Assembly (NCBI RefSeq): GCF_001748245.1
Contig: NZ_BDFO01000001.1
Span: forward strand, 5,905,859 to 5,969,858
Reading direction: 5' to 3'
DNA: 64,000 nt
Source: Oligoflexus tunisiensis
GTDB taxonomy: Bacteria; Bdellovibrionota_B; Oligoflexia; Oligoflexales; Oligoflexaceae
In this document: piece by piece, positions 25,056-34,367 of the stretch
How positions within the stretch are numbered: the stretch's first letter is position 1
Layout: the number at the start of each line of letters is the position of its first letter
Program-made: the position numbers and the translations under genes
The notes under the pieces: model-generated
Database searches by the model: none
The model's input: only the letters and a program-made list of their open reading frames with translations
Told to the model about the DNA's origin: nothing

Positions 25056-26794
25056 TCAGTTTGAGTTTCAAACGTTTCACCCGGCTCTTTGCGGTCGAAC
25101 TCTGGCCCTGGTACCTGGGTGGAATGATATTCCTCGCCGTCACCAACATCATCTCCCTGGAAATTCCCCAGCTGGCCAAAGAGGTCGTCAACGCCCTGCA
25201 GCATGGCATCGGTGACGATGATGGCCATCTCGCGCGGGTGGCTCTGGCCATCGTCGCCCTGGGCTTGACCCAGATCATCGTCCGCAGCCTGTCCCGGATT
25301 TTGATCTTCTGGCCAGGTCGCAAGCTCGAGGCCACCTCCAAATCCTATCTTTTCGCCCGGGCTCTGGAACTCCCGCAGACCTTTTACGATCGCTTTGGAA
25401 TGGGCGATCTGATCTCGCGGCTCTCGAACGACCTCGGTCAGCTCCGGATCTTTTATGCCTTTGCCATCCTGCAGGTCGTGAACCTTGTATTTATTTCGGT
25501 CTTCACGCTCTACAAAATGCTGAGCGTGCATGAGCAGCTGACCGTCGCCGCGCTCTCCCCGATTCTGATTATGCTGGTGATCACCCGCTATGTGATGCCG
25601 CAGATGCAGAAGTTTACCAAGAAAAACCAGGAGGCGATCGGCACCCTGACCAACCGGGTGACGGAAAGCTTCACGAATATCCACGTGATCCAATCGAACG
25701 CCGCCGAGCGCAGCTTTCATCGCCTGATCGAGGCCGAGAACCAGAAGGTTTTTGAGACCGATATGAAGGTTCTGGTGCTGCGCACGCTGTTTTTCCCCTT
25801 GATCAGCAGCATGACCGGACTCGCGCAATTGATTGTGCTGTTTCTGGGCGGAACGCTGGTGGTTCGTGGTGAATTATCCGTGGGGGACATTCTTGCCTTT
25901 AATATTTATCTGTCCTATATGGCCTTTCCCTTGACCTCCATCGGCATCATTATTGCCATCTACCAGCGTTCGAAAACCGCCCTGGAACGTCTGGAACCCT
26001 TGTTCGTCGAGCCCCAGGAAGGCCCTCGGGAAGCCTCGGCCCGGCCGCAGCCGGCCGCCCCTATCCTCAAGGTTCAGCATCTGAGTTTTCAGTATCCAGA
26101 CAGTCAGCACCTCGCTTTGAAGGATGTGAATTTTCAGGTGCAGGCCGGGGAAATGGTCGGCATCTGCGGGCCGGTCGGTGCCGGCAAGAGCACTCTCTTT
26201 CAAATCCTCACGCGGATCTACAACCCTCCGGATGGGACTGTCTTTTATCGGGGACAGGATATCAATCAACTGCCGCCTGCAGAGCTGCGTCGGGAGATCG
26301 GTTACGGTTTGCAGCGGGTGCATCTTTTTTCAGCCAGCATTCGCGAAAATTTGAGTGTCGGCATGGATCCCAAGCCCTCTCCGGAGGAACTGCAGGCTGC
26401 GGCCCGCGCGGCCCAGATCGATCGTGAGATCGCCGCCTTCGTGGAAGGCTGGGAAACGCAGATTGGGGAGAAGGGCATTCGACTGTCCGGTGGGCAGAAG
26501 CAACGCCTGGCTCTGGCTCGTCTCTTTTTACGCAAAGCACCGGTCCTTCTGCTCGATGATGTGCTCTCGGCTGTCGATAATATTACGGAGGCCCGCCTGA
26601 TTCAGGAACTCAGGAAACGCGGCGGCACCATGCTGATCTGCTCGCATCGCAGTTCGGTCCTGCATCTCTGTCATCGCGTGCTTCTGCTCAAGGATGGTCA
26701 ACTGCTCGATACCGGCAGCTTCCAGGAACTCATGCGCCGCCATCCCGAGCTTCAAGAGGAAATTCATGACGAACCCAACCCTGAATCAGTTTAG
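25052..26794 (+). CDS. ABC exporter half-transporter (TM domain plus ATPase), first of pair
   Basis: A fused exporter half: six membrane helices in residues ~1-300, then an ATPase domain with Walker A GPVGAGKSTLFQ, signature LSGGQKQRLALA and Walker B VLLLDDVLSAVDN. Note that the residue after the Walker B Asp is Asp, not the catalytic Glu (DDVLS), so its consensus ATP site is predicted to be weak. That is common in one half of heterodimeric exporters. The next gene encodes a second half with an intact DEATS. Both are needed for a heterodimer of the MsbA/BmrCD style; the substrate is unknown. Confidence 0.9.
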   Translation: MISLSFKRFTRLFAVELWPWYLGGMIFLAVTNIISLEIPQLAKEVVNALQHGIGDDDGHLARVALAIVALGLTQIIVRSLSRILIFWPGRKLEATSKSYLFARALELPQTFYDRFGMGDLISRLSNDLGQLRIFYAFAILQVVNLVFISVFTLYKMLSVHEQLTVAALSPILIMLVITRYVMPQMQKFTKKNQEAIGTLTNRVTESFTNIHVIQSNAAERSFHRLIEAENQKVFETDMKVLVLRTLFFPLISSMTGLAQLIVLFLGGTLVVRGELSVGDILAFNIYLSYMAFPLTSIGIIIAIYQRSKTALERLEPLFVEPQEGPREASARPQPAAPILKVQHLSFQYPDSQHLALKDVNFQVQAGEMVGICGPVGAGKSTLFQILTRIYNPPDGTVFYRGQDINQLPPAELRREIGYGLQRVHLFSASIRENLSVGMDPKPSPEELQAAARAAQIDREIAAFVEGWETQIGEKGIRLSGGQKQRLALARLFLRKAPVLLLDDVLSAVDNITEARLIQELRKRGGTMLICSHRSSVLHLCHRVLLLKDGQLLDTGSFQELMRRHPELQEEIHDEPNPESV

Positions 26795-28535
26795 AAAACT
26801 CGGCTCGGATTTTAAGCAGCTGAGAAAACTATGGCCCTTTCTTGCCTCCCATAAGGGCACGATCGTGGCGGCCTGCTTTTTGATTCCGGTGATTTCCCTT
26901 TTGCAGATGGGAATTCCTTTTATTTTGAAACGCACCGTCGATCAGGGGGTATTGGCCAACAATTTTGAGGTGATCACCTGGGGCTCCATCGCCTATCTGG
27001 CCGTTGTGCTGCTTGAGTATGCAGCCCGGGCCTCGCAAACCATCCTGACCTCGCGCGCGGTCTATCAGATGGTCCGTTCCATGCGCCTGTCCCTGATTGA
27101 ACACATCATGCGGCTTTCGGCCCGCTTTCATGATCGGACCATGAGCGGGGCGCTGGTCACCCGCGCCACGAGCGACTTTGACAACATGAATGAATCCCTG
27201 AACCAGGGCGTGCTGAGTTCCGTGGTGGACCTGGCCGTGCTGGTCGGGGCCCTGGTCGGGCTCTTTCTTTTGAATTGGAAGCTGGCCTCGGTCACCCTGA
27301 TCATTCTTCCCCTGACCGTTATGATCATCGTCTTCTTTTCCCGGGCCTTGAAGCATTCGATGCTGCTCGCCCGGGTAAAGATAGCGGCCCTGAATGCGTT
27401 CACCCAGGAATGCCTTTATGGAAGCAACACCATCAAGCTTTTGAACGCCCATCAGGACAGCAACCAGCGTTTTCAAAAACTGGCCATCGAGTACCGCGAT
27501 GCCCAGATGAAATCGGTGGTCGCCGACGCCGTGCTTTTTGCGCTGCTCGACGGCGTGTCCTCGATCACGATAGGGATCGTGCTCTGGCTCGCGGTTTCTC
27601 AGTTTCATGACAGCAGCGCCCTGAGCGCCGGGGTGATGATTGCCTTCGTCCAGTACATTCAGAATCTCTTTGATCCTTTGAAGCAGCTCGGCAACAAGAT
27701 TGCCATGTTGCAGGGTGCCTTCACCGCCATTGATCGCATCTTTGGAATCTTTGAGACCCGGGAATTTATCAGTGGCACGGCAGCGGTCCCGGGACTTGAA
27801 GGCACCGTGGAATTCAAAAACGTCAGCTTTCAGTATTTGCCCGACCAGAAGACGCTCCACAATGTTTCCTTCCATCTGCACCAGGGTCAATCCCTGGCCA
27901 TCGTGGGAGCCACGGGTTCAGGGAAATCCACGATTATCAAGCTGTTGAGTAAGCTCTACGATGGCTACGAAGGCAGCATCACGGTCGATGGACTGGACCT
28001 GCGCGAGATGAATGGGCAGGAGCTTCGCCGGCATATTGCCATCGTTCCCCAGGATATCGTGATCTTTCATGGAACGATTGCGTTCAACATTGGTTTGGGC
28101 GAAGAACAAACTGATCTCGAACGCATCAAGTCCGCCGCCCAATTCGTAGGAGCGGATCGCTTCATCGAGCAGCTGCCTGGCGGCTATGATTTCATCGTGC
28201 GGGAAGGTGGCGATAACCTGTCCCAGGGACAAAGACAGCTGCTGGCCTTTGCCCGGGCGATTGCCAAAAACCCTCGTATCATGATCCTGGATGAAGCCAC
28301 CTCGTCGGTGGATCCGGCATCCGAGACTTTGATTCAGCAGGCGATTGAGCGCATCTTTACCGGACGCACGCTGATTGTCATCGCCCACCGTCTGTCAACG
28401 ATTCGCAAGTGTGATCAGATTATGGTTCTGGATCATGGGGAAGTGATGGAAGTGGGATCGCATGAGGAGCTGCTGGCGCGACACGGGCGCTATTACGAGC
28501 TGCATCAGAAGATGGCGACCGAGGACGAGGGCTGA
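26766..28535 (+). CDS. ABC exporter half-transporter, second of pair
   Basis: This 589-residue exporter half has six membrane helices and an ATPase with Walker A GATGSGKSTIIK, signature LSQGQRQLLAFA and Walker B IMILDEATSSVD with the catalytic Glu. It therefore complements the partner whose Walker B ends in Asp. The start is set at 26766, where AGAGGAA precedes the ATG, and overlaps the previous gene by 29 bases. It ends at a terminator shared with the convergent prc gene. Confidence 0.92.
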   Translation: MTNPTLNQFRKLGSDFKQLRKLWPFLASHKGTIVAACFLIPVISLLQMGIPFILKRTVDQGVLANNFEVITWGSIAYLAVVLLEYAARASQTILTSRAVYQMVRSMRLSLIEHIMRLSARFHDRTMSGALVTRATSDFDNMNESLNQGVLSSVVDLAVLVGALVGLFLLNWKLASVTLIILPLTVMIIVFFSRALKHSMLLARVKIAALNAFTQECLYGSNTIKLLNAHQDSNQRFQKLAIEYRDAQMKSVVADAVLFALLDGVSSITIGIVLWLAVSQFHDSSALSAGVMIAFVQYIQNLFDPLKQLGNKIAMLQGAFTAIDRIFGIFETREFISGTAAVPGLEGTVEFKNVSFQYLPDQKTLHNVSFHLHQGQSLAIVGATGSGKSTIIKLLSKLYDGYEGSITVDGLDLREMNGQELRRHIAIVPQDIVIFHGTIAFNIGLGEEQTDLERIKSAAQFVGADRFIEQLPGGYDFIVREGGDNLSQGQRQLLAFARAIAKNPRIMILDEATSSVDPASETLIQQAIERIFTGRTLIVIAHRLSTIRKCDQIMVLDHGEVMEVGSHEELLARHGRYYELHQKMATEDEG

Positions 28536-28540
28536 AACAA

Positions 28541-28564
28541 AAACGGGGACTTGCGTCCCCGTTT
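28541..28564. terminator. Bidirectional terminator between ABC operon and prc
   Basis: AAACGGGGAC and GTCCCCGTTT form a 10-bp stem with a four-base TTGC loop between the two converging stops. A and T runs lie at both edges. Confidence 0.85.
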
Positions 28565-28568
28565 CTCG

Positions 28569-30683
28569 TCATTTCTTCCCGGGTTTCACCGGATTTTTGT
28601 TATCACTCACCGACTTTTCCGCTTTGGCTGGAGCCTTGGTCTGGGAGGCCAGCATCGCGGGCAGTGCCGGCTGACCTTCCAGTTTTTGCTTCCGGAGCAG
28701 CTGCACATAGTCAGCAGCGACGCGTATGGTTTCCTGCAGATAGACGTCATCCTTGAGCGAGAACTCGGCGGATTCGTTCAGCAGATCCTCTTCCGCACTC
28801 TCTTTTTTGTCCTTCTTGTCCTTGGCGTCCTCTTCCTTTTTCTCTTTCAAGGAAACACGGGAACGCTCTTCCTTGTTCTTTCTGTACTTCTCGATCTCGT
28901 CCCGAATCTTCTTGAACTCGGCGTCGGTGGCAATACGCGATTCCGAACGACGCTTCAGCTCAGGAACAAAGGGTTTCGTCAGATTGAACTTGGAATACTT
29001 GGCGGTCTTAATCTCTTCATAGGGAAGAGCATAGTCATAGTACTTCTCACCGATTTCCAGCTCATCCACGATACTCGGCAGAACCAGATCGGAGTTCACG
29101 CCTTTCAGCTGGGTCGAAGCCCCGGAGGCGCGATAGAACTGATTGACGGTCACCTTCACCGCACCCAGCTTCTGAGCCAGGTCATTCAGGTTCTGGACCG
29201 TGCCCTTGCCGAAGGTATGCGAGTCCCCCACGATCAGACCACGACCGTAGTCCTGGATGGCGCCGGCGAAGATTTCCGAGGCCGAAGCCGAGTGCCGGTT
29301 GATCATAACGACGAGCGGACCATCATACCAGGTGCTTTCATCGGGATCGTAGTAGGTTTCCGTCTCACCGTTCGAAGCCTTGACCTGGACCACAGGACCG
29401 GCGCCGAAGAACAGACCGGCGGTGCTGATCGACTCATCCAGACCACCGCCGCCGTTGCTGCGCAAGTCGAGAATCACCGCATCCACACCCTTCTGCTTCA
29501 GAACCTTGAGCTGCTCCTTGGTGTCATTCGACGAGGAACGATAATTTTTCAGGCGTCTCTGCCGGCCTTCGAAGTCAATATAGAAGGAGGGCAGGGTGAT
29601 CACACCAACCTTCAGGTGTTTGGTTTTGCCACCTTCCTTGGTGTCCACTTCAATCACATGCGAGGAAGCCTGCTGCTCGACGAGCTGGATCTTTTCCCGA
29701 ACAATGGGAATGACCGTTTTCTTCGAGGTATTCGATTCCTCACGCAAAACGGTCAGCTTGACGACCGTACCGCGGGCCCCGCGGATTTTCTTCACCACTT
29801 CCTGCAGGTCCATGTCGATCACATCCACGGCCTCGCCATTCTCCTGAGCGACCGCGATGATCTTGTCATTGACCTTGAGCAGACCACTTTTTTCCGCCGC
29901 CCCGCCCTTCACAAGGTTGGCGACGATGGTAAAGCCGTCCTCGCTCCGCAGACTGGCGCCGATTCCCTCGAGCGACAGGCGGGTACGGATCCGGAAGTCT
30001 TCCAGATCTTCCGCAGGCATATAACTGGAGTGAGGATCCAGCGCCGCAGAGAAGGCATTGAGGAAGACCCCATAGACCTTGTCTTTGGTCAAATCATTAT
30101 GCCGGCGCACCAGGAGCTCGTAGCGCTTTTTCAGCTTCTCGCGAGCCTTTTCGATGGTATCCACGCTCATTTTCAAGTTGAGCAGCTGAAACTTGATCTG
30201 CTTGCGCCAGCGCTCATTGACCTCTTCCACAGTCTTGGGATAGGCCATGTTCTTGCGGTCCACATTCAAGTATTCATCGATCGTGAAGTCATGCTTCTCG
30301 TCGATCACCTTGTTCACGAACTTGCTCCGCTCGTTGAACCTTTGGGTGTACTTATTCATGATTTCATCGATCACCGCACAGTTCATGTCGCGGCCGATGA
30401 GATCATCCAGGCGGTTGGCGTACTTGCTGGTGAATTCATCGAAGTCAGACTGATAGAAATACATTTTCCCTGGATCCCAGGATTTCAGGAAATTGTCGAG
30501 AGTCCGACGGGATATTTCATCCGTAAAGGAGTTATAAGAAAAGTGCATCTTGAAGTACAAAAGCACGAGCTGCCTCACCTCTGAACATGTCAGGGCAGAT
30601 GCAGGCCCTGAACTACAGAGCAGCAGAACGGCCAACAGTGAATACCGCAGATACCGTCCAACTCTGTTTGCTTGAATAAGCAT
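28569..30683 (-). CDS. prc: Carboxy-terminal processing protease Prc/Tsp (S41)
   Basis: A signal peptide (about residues 1-30, ending SALT) leads to an N-terminal helical lid, a PDZ domain (LSLEGIGASLRSEDGFTIV..., about 230-320) and the S41 core. The catalytic Ser lies in NRHSASASEIFAGA and the Lys in HTFGKGTVQNL. At 704 residues it matches the large Prc type, not the short CtpA. It would cut periplasmic or membrane proteins at non-polar C-termini. The tail has a Lys/Glu-rich run (EERSRVSLKEKKEEDAKDKK). It is last in the run of minus-strand genes but has its own 245-base upstream gap with a promoter-like site. Confidence 0.92.
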   Translation of the reverse strand: MLIQANRVGRYLRYSLLAVLLLCSSGPASALTCSEVRQLVLLYFKMHFSYNSFTDEISRRTLDNFLKSWDPGKMYFYQSDFDEFTSKYANRLDDLIGRDMNCAVIDEIMNKYTQRFNERSKFVNKVIDEKHDFTIDEYLNVDRKNMAYPKTVEEVNERWRKQIKFQLLNLKMSVDTIEKAREKLKKRYELLVRRHNDLTKDKVYGVFLNAFSAALDPHSSYMPAEDLEDFRIRTRLSLEGIGASLRSEDGFTIVANLVKGGAAEKSGLLKVNDKIIAVAQENGEAVDVIDMDLQEVVKKIRGARGTVVKLTVLREESNTSKKTVIPIVREKIQLVEQQASSHVIEVDTKEGGKTKHLKVGVITLPSFYIDFEGRQRRLKNYRSSSNDTKEQLKVLKQKGVDAVILDLRSNGGGGLDESISTAGLFFGAGPVVQVKASNGETETYYDPDESTWYDGPLVVMINRHSASASEIFAGAIQDYGRGLIVGDSHTFGKGTVQNLNDLAQKLGAVKVTVNQFYRASGASTQLKGVNSDLVLPSIVDELEIGEKYYDYALPYEEIKTAKYSKFNLTKPFVPELKRRSESRIATDAEFKKIRDEIEKYRKNKEERSRVSLKEKKEEDAKDKKDKKESAEEDLLNESAEFSLKDDVYLQETIRVAADYVQLLRKQKLEGQPALPAMLASQTKAPAKAEKSVSDNKNPVKPGKK

Positions 30684-30807
30684 TCCGTCAACCTCCCAAG
30701 AAATCCCCCAGGTTCCCCGCCTGCGAAACCTATTCCACCATTATAGCAAACCGCTGATTTTTCGTATGGATCATTTTTACACAGCGAATGGGCTAATCGG
30801 CAGAGTC

Positions 30808-30826
30808 TGCCTAGGGTATAGCTCAT
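30808..30826 (-). promoter_or_regulatory. Candidate promoter element upstream of prc
   Basis: On the minus strand TATACC is followed directly by CTAGGCA, about 130 bases upstream of the prc ATG. No convincing -35 was found. A similar TATA-CCTAGGCA block lies before the acetoacetyl-CoA synthetase gene. Confidence 0.3.
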
Positions 30827-30901
30827 TTCTTTGTAACAGGACTGAGGGGATTAGGGTATGGGAAATTGCAGAAGAAACGGGTGAGAAAGGCTTAAGAGGA
30901 G

Positions 30902-30921
30902 CGGACGGGAAGTCCCGTCCG
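30902..30921 (-). terminator. Hairpin after the 30929 membrane-protein gene
   Basis: CGGACGGG and CCCGTCCG form an 8-bp GC-rich stem with an AAGT loop, starting eight bases after the stop of the gene that ends at 30929. The following bases on the minus strand are CTCCTCTT, a weak T run. Confidence 0.55.
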
Positions 30922-30928
30922 GAATTGA

Positions 30929-31855
30929 TCACCACGCAGTTTCCATTGTGGATTTTGCGCGTTTTTTGCGTGCTTTCGGAAGAGTCGTTGAAACCTGACT
31001 GATCGCCAGATTCCAGACATCGGTCACGTCGCGGGTTTCATCTTGAGCCGGAGCCTGGGCTACAACCGTGGCCAATCCTGTGACAGACGAAAACTCCTCG
31101 GCCTCGCCAGCGTCATCGCGGTAAAGTCTTTCCTCTTCGACTTCGTACATCTTATGGGCCGAACGACGACGGAGCAGCACGACCAGGAAACCGGAAACCA
31201 GCATGAGGCCCAGGGCGGAGCCGGTATAAAGCAGTTCCTCGTAACGCTTGGGAGCGACTCCTTCCAGTTCCGCGGAGATCATGGCATTCCATGCCTGCGT
31301 CATGGCCTCTTCATTGTTCTGGAAGGCATCAGTCAGATCCGTATAGGTCAGGAGCGCCGAGTTTTTCGACCCCGAGATGAAGATATGCATCTGACTCATC
31401 GGAAATCCATTCAAGAGGAACGCGGTATAAAGAAGGATACCGTCAGCTTTTTGTCGATAGTCGATGAAGCGGTGCTCAAGCACCTGAAAGTCGCGCACGC
31501 CAGGGGCTTGACCGAAATCAACTTCGAGCTTTTTGCGCAGACTCAGGGCTTCTGTTTCATCAATGGGTCGTGCTTCATGCATGACCGCGACGGTAATGTT
31601 GCGATCATAGGTAGGCTTGCTGTAGTCCTTGATTTTTTCCTGCGTACGAACAGGCTGCAAAACCAGGGTTTTACCCCTATGATTGGGTTGAATCAGCCAG
31701 CCCGTAGGTGGCGTCAGCGTAAGACCAATCTCGGGTGCCATCCAGGGGCGACCTTCAGCAATCCTGGGGAGTTCACCAGCGCTCATGGGCAGGGAGACAG
31801 TCGCCAGAGCGGTGGCGATTAGAGTATTTTGTAAGAGGCGGACTAAGGACTTCAT
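30929..31855 (-). CDS. Exported membrane-anchored protein with C-terminal TM and cytoplasmic tail
   Basis: A signal peptide (about residues 1-26, SLPMSA) precedes a periplasmic domain of ~190 residues. One membrane helix (LYTGSALGLMLVSGFLVVLL) and a charged cytoplasmic tail of ~65 residues follow. The external part mentions no family I know. The start is set at the ATG at 31855; a GTG 15 bases earlier lacks a ribosome site. The gene follows mlaD but is separated from it by 150 bases, so linkage to lipid transport is only positional. Confidence 0.7.
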   Translation of the reverse strand: MKSLVRLLQNTLIATALATVSLPMSAGELPRIAEGRPWMAPEIGLTLTPPTGWLIQPNHRGKTLVLQPVRTQEKIKDYSKPTYDRNITVAVMHEARPIDETEALSLRKKLEVDFGQAPGVRDFQVLEHRFIDYRQKADGILLYTAFLLNGFPMSQMHIFISGSKNSALLTYTDLTDAFQNNEEAMTQAWNAMISAELEGVAPKRYEELLYTGSALGLMLVSGFLVVLLRRRSAHKMYEVEEERLYRDDAGEAEEFSSVTGLATVVAQAPAQDETRDVTDVWNLAISQVSTTLPKARKKRAKSTMETAW

Positions 31856-32008
31856 CGACTTCCACTCCACTTATGGTCCACAGCAACAACGCCCAGGCGT
31901 CTGGGTGCCTGCAAAATGGCATATAAGGGGTGGATCTGTCAATAGATCTTATGACAAAAAGGCATAATTTACGCGAACCTGCCTCGGCTTGGTCTTAACT
32001 TGCGGGAA

Positions 32009-33454
32009 TTATTGACCACTCGTGGCGATGGCGGCCATTCCGAACAGGGCCTTCAGGTCCTGGTCATTGAAGGTCAGACCGGCGCCAAAGAAGTAGTTCG
32101 TCTTGGGATCAATGGTCGTCGTACCGAGCTTATAGCGTGTGGGGTCATCAACGCCGGCCATGGCCATGAGATGATCAAAAAAGAGAACGCTGGCGTAGGC
32201 CTTGATATGCGCCGTTCGGCGGATATTTTCATTTTTCTTAGCAAAATCATAGACTTCGGTTGAAACACGGATCCGATCCTTCCACAGATAGATATCGGCC
32301 GCCGCTCCGCCCGTGGTTTCAAAGAGACCCAGGCGGGCCCCGATCCATTTCCAACGCTTGGCGATCTGCAGATTAAAGCGCAGGGCTTTGTCATCCTTGA
32401 TCCGTTCGCGCGTGTGCGTATTGGTGGGACCGAGTCCGTCATCAATGGTTTCCGTGCGGGTATCGATGGTGCGTTCCGAATAGTCGGTGAAACCGATCAG
32501 GTAATAGGAATCCGGACGGGTGGTGAAGCGCAGATTGAAAAATGTCTGGCTGGTTTCATCCCGCCGCAATTCGCTATGTGTATCCACAGAAACCTGCAGC
32601 TTGGTCACAGGAGCCAACACCTGGCGCAAATCCTTCAAGGCCCCTTCGACTTCCTCGAGGGCGGCATCGTCGTTCACCAGTTTGCCGAGCGTACCCTGAC
32701 CTTTGTCGATTTTCTCGGAGATCTGTTTGATATTCGCCGTGGCGAGTTTGACTTCTTCCATGGATTCATCAAAGTTGGCAAGGATGCGATCGATCTTCGC
32801 CCGGTTTTCCGGATCGGTGATCTCTTTCAGCGAAGCGGAAACTTCACGAATATTCGCAACCATGACCCGGATGTCCTGGCGATTCTCCGCGAACATCTCC
32901 TTGGCATTGGCGGTCAGCTCTTCGATGTTATTGACGATGTTACCGATCTTCTGCTCGCCTTTTTCATCCCCGAGCACAGCCGCCAGGTTTTCCGTCACTT
33001 TCTTCACATCGGCTGCGATCGAGCCCACCAGCTTCACCACCTCGGCAATATCCGCCGAGTCCGGGGAACGGGGAATATAACCGTTGGCGCCCAGGCGCTC
33101 GCCGGCGCCTTTTTCAGGGCGCACGATGTCGATGTATTTATCACCCAGGAAACCCACTGTCCGCACCGCGATCTGGGAGCCGGCCGGGATCGGCACTTCC
33201 TCCAGGACTTCGAGTTCGACTTCCGTGGCGCTCTCGCTGAGCTTGATCCTCACCACACGGCCGATATTCACGCCGTTGGTTTTTACGTGTGTGTTTTCCA
33301 AAATACCGGAGGCGTCCTTGAGGACGGTGTAGTAGCTGACTTTGGCCTTGCGATCGAAAAGTTCCGGGCTCACAAAGAATATGGCCACTGCGGTCGCGGA
33401 GAGGCCTATCAAGGTAAACAGGCCAACTTTGAATTCCGTTCCCATCCGGCTCAT
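32009..33454 (-). CDS. mlaD: MlaD-like MCE protein with long strand-rich C-terminus
   Basis: Residues 1-30 hold one membrane anchor (GLFTLIGLSATAVAIFFV). The MCE domain follows (about 35-125: GILENTHVKTNGVNIGRV, then VRTVGFLGDKYIDI). MCE proteins form hexameric rings that pass phospholipids between membranes. A helical region of ~150 residues then leads to ~190 residues that alternate as beta strands (for example FFNLRFTTRPDSYYLIGF, and ADIYLWKDRIRVSTEV). Ordinary MlaD is about 180 residues, so this 481-residue form has a large extra end that could reach the outer membrane. It lies 163 bases after mlaF with a small hairpin between. Confidence 0.9.
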   Translation of the reverse strand: MSRMGTEFKVGLFTLIGLSATAVAIFFVSPELFDRKAKVSYYTVLKDASGILENTHVKTNGVNIGRVVRIKLSESATEVELEVLEEVPIPAGSQIAVRTVGFLGDKYIDIVRPEKGAGERLGANGYIPRSPDSADIAEVVKLVGSIAADVKKVTENLAAVLGDEKGEQKIGNIVNNIEELTANAKEMFAENRQDIRVMVANIREVSASLKEITDPENRAKIDRILANFDESMEEVKLATANIKQISEKIDKGQGTLGKLVNDDAALEEVEGALKDLRQVLAPVTKLQVSVDTHSELRRDETSQTFFNLRFTTRPDSYYLIGFTDYSERTIDTRTETIDDGLGPTNTHTRERIKDDKALRFNLQIAKRWKWIGARLGLFETTGGAAADIYLWKDRIRVSTEVYDFAKKNENIRRTAHIKAYASVLFFDHLMAMAGVDDPTRYKLGTTTIDPKTNYFFGAGLTFNDQDLKALFGMAAIATSGQ

Positions 33455-33581
33455 GAACTGTGAACTCCTTTTAAACCAACTCAGCCCTTCACTTATCGAC
33501 TGCTGGGACTGTAACTTAACGAATACGCAGGGCCTTCGTCCAATGAATAAACCACAAATTCCCAGCTTTTATCCAGCTGAT

Positions 33582-33601
33582 CTGTGCGCTTGAAAGCACA
33601 G
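33582..33601 (-). other. Hairpin in the mlaF-mlaD gap
   Basis: CTGTGC and GCACAG pair around an eight-base loop in the 163-base gap. No T run follows, so it could act as an mRNA stability or partial attenuation element rather than a terminator. Nothing else notable lies in the gap. Confidence 0.3.
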
Positions 33602-33617
33602 CTGTGCAGCCCTGGTC

Positions 33618-34367
33618 TCAGAAAAACTCCATTGGTCCGTCGACTTTTCCGGCGAAAAACTGCCGAATCACCGGGTCCTTGGAGGTGCGGAAAGCGTCCG
33701 GCGCACCGGCCAGCTGCACCCGACCCTTGTAAAGCATCACGCAATTGTCCGCGATATCCAAAGCCGCTTTCAAATCATGGGAAATGACCACCGAGGTCAA
33801 TTCCGGATCATGTTTCGAAACGTCCACGATCAGTTGGTCGATCATTTCCGAAACCAGAGGATCCATGCCCGTCGTCGGCTCATCATAGAGTATGATCTTG
33901 GGCCGATGCACCAGAGCCCGGGCCAGTCCCACCCGCTTTTTTTCACCGGTGGAGAGTGCATCGGGAAACTTCTTTTGAATCCCGGGCAAACCCACCTGTT
34001 CGAGGACTTCCTCGGCACGATCCCGCATCTCGGCAACCTTCATCCGGGTATGTTCCCGCAGCGGAAACATCACATTTTCGCCCACCGAAAGGCTATCGAA
34101 CAGGGCCGCTTGTTGAAACAGCATCCCGAACTTCTTGCGGTATTGCAGGAGTTGTTCCTCATCAAACTCCGTGATGTCGTCACCATCCACCACCACCCGC
34201 CCTGAGGTCGGTTTCAAGAGGCCCATGATGTGCTTGATGGTCACCGACTTTCCCTCCCCCGACTTGCCGAGGATCAGGGTGATTTTCCCCTTGGGGATAT
34301 GCAAATCCAGCTCATCGAGCACGCGAAAGCTACCGAAAATTTTTGTAACCTGATGGAACTCAATCAT
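33618..34367 (-). CDS. mlaF: Mla-type ABC transporter ATP-binding protein
   Basis: A 249-residue ABC ATPase with Walker A GKSGEGKSVTIKH, the signature reading LSTGEKKRVGLARAL (STGEKKR, as in Mla and TtgA/LinL types), Walker B IILYDEPTTGMDP and the H-loop His in VVISHD. It would power phospholipid transfer with MlaE and the MCE protein. The start at 34367 is in ATGA overlap with the mlaE stop. A longer in-frame extension reads into mlaE and is not real. No MlaB STAS-domain gene is seen next to it. Confidence 0.92.
   Translation of the reverse strand: MIEFHQVTKIFGSFRVLDELDLHIPKGKITLILGKSGEGKSVTIKHIMGLLKPTSGRVVVDGDDITEFDEEQLLQYRKKFGMLFQQAALFDSLSVGENVMFPLREHTRMKVAEMRDRAEEVLEQVGLPGIQKKFPDALSTGEKKRVGLARALVHRPKIILYDEPTTGMDPLVSEMIDQLIVDVSKHDPELTSVVISHDLKAALDIADNCVMLYKGRVQLAGAPDAFRTSKDPVIRQFFAGKVDGPMEFF

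Noticed and set aside
28551..30584. Long plus-strand open frame (about 677 codons) opposite prc
   Set aside because: The minus strand encodes a complete S41 protease with all motifs. The frame reads as an artefact of GC-rich third codon positions and has no ribosome site.
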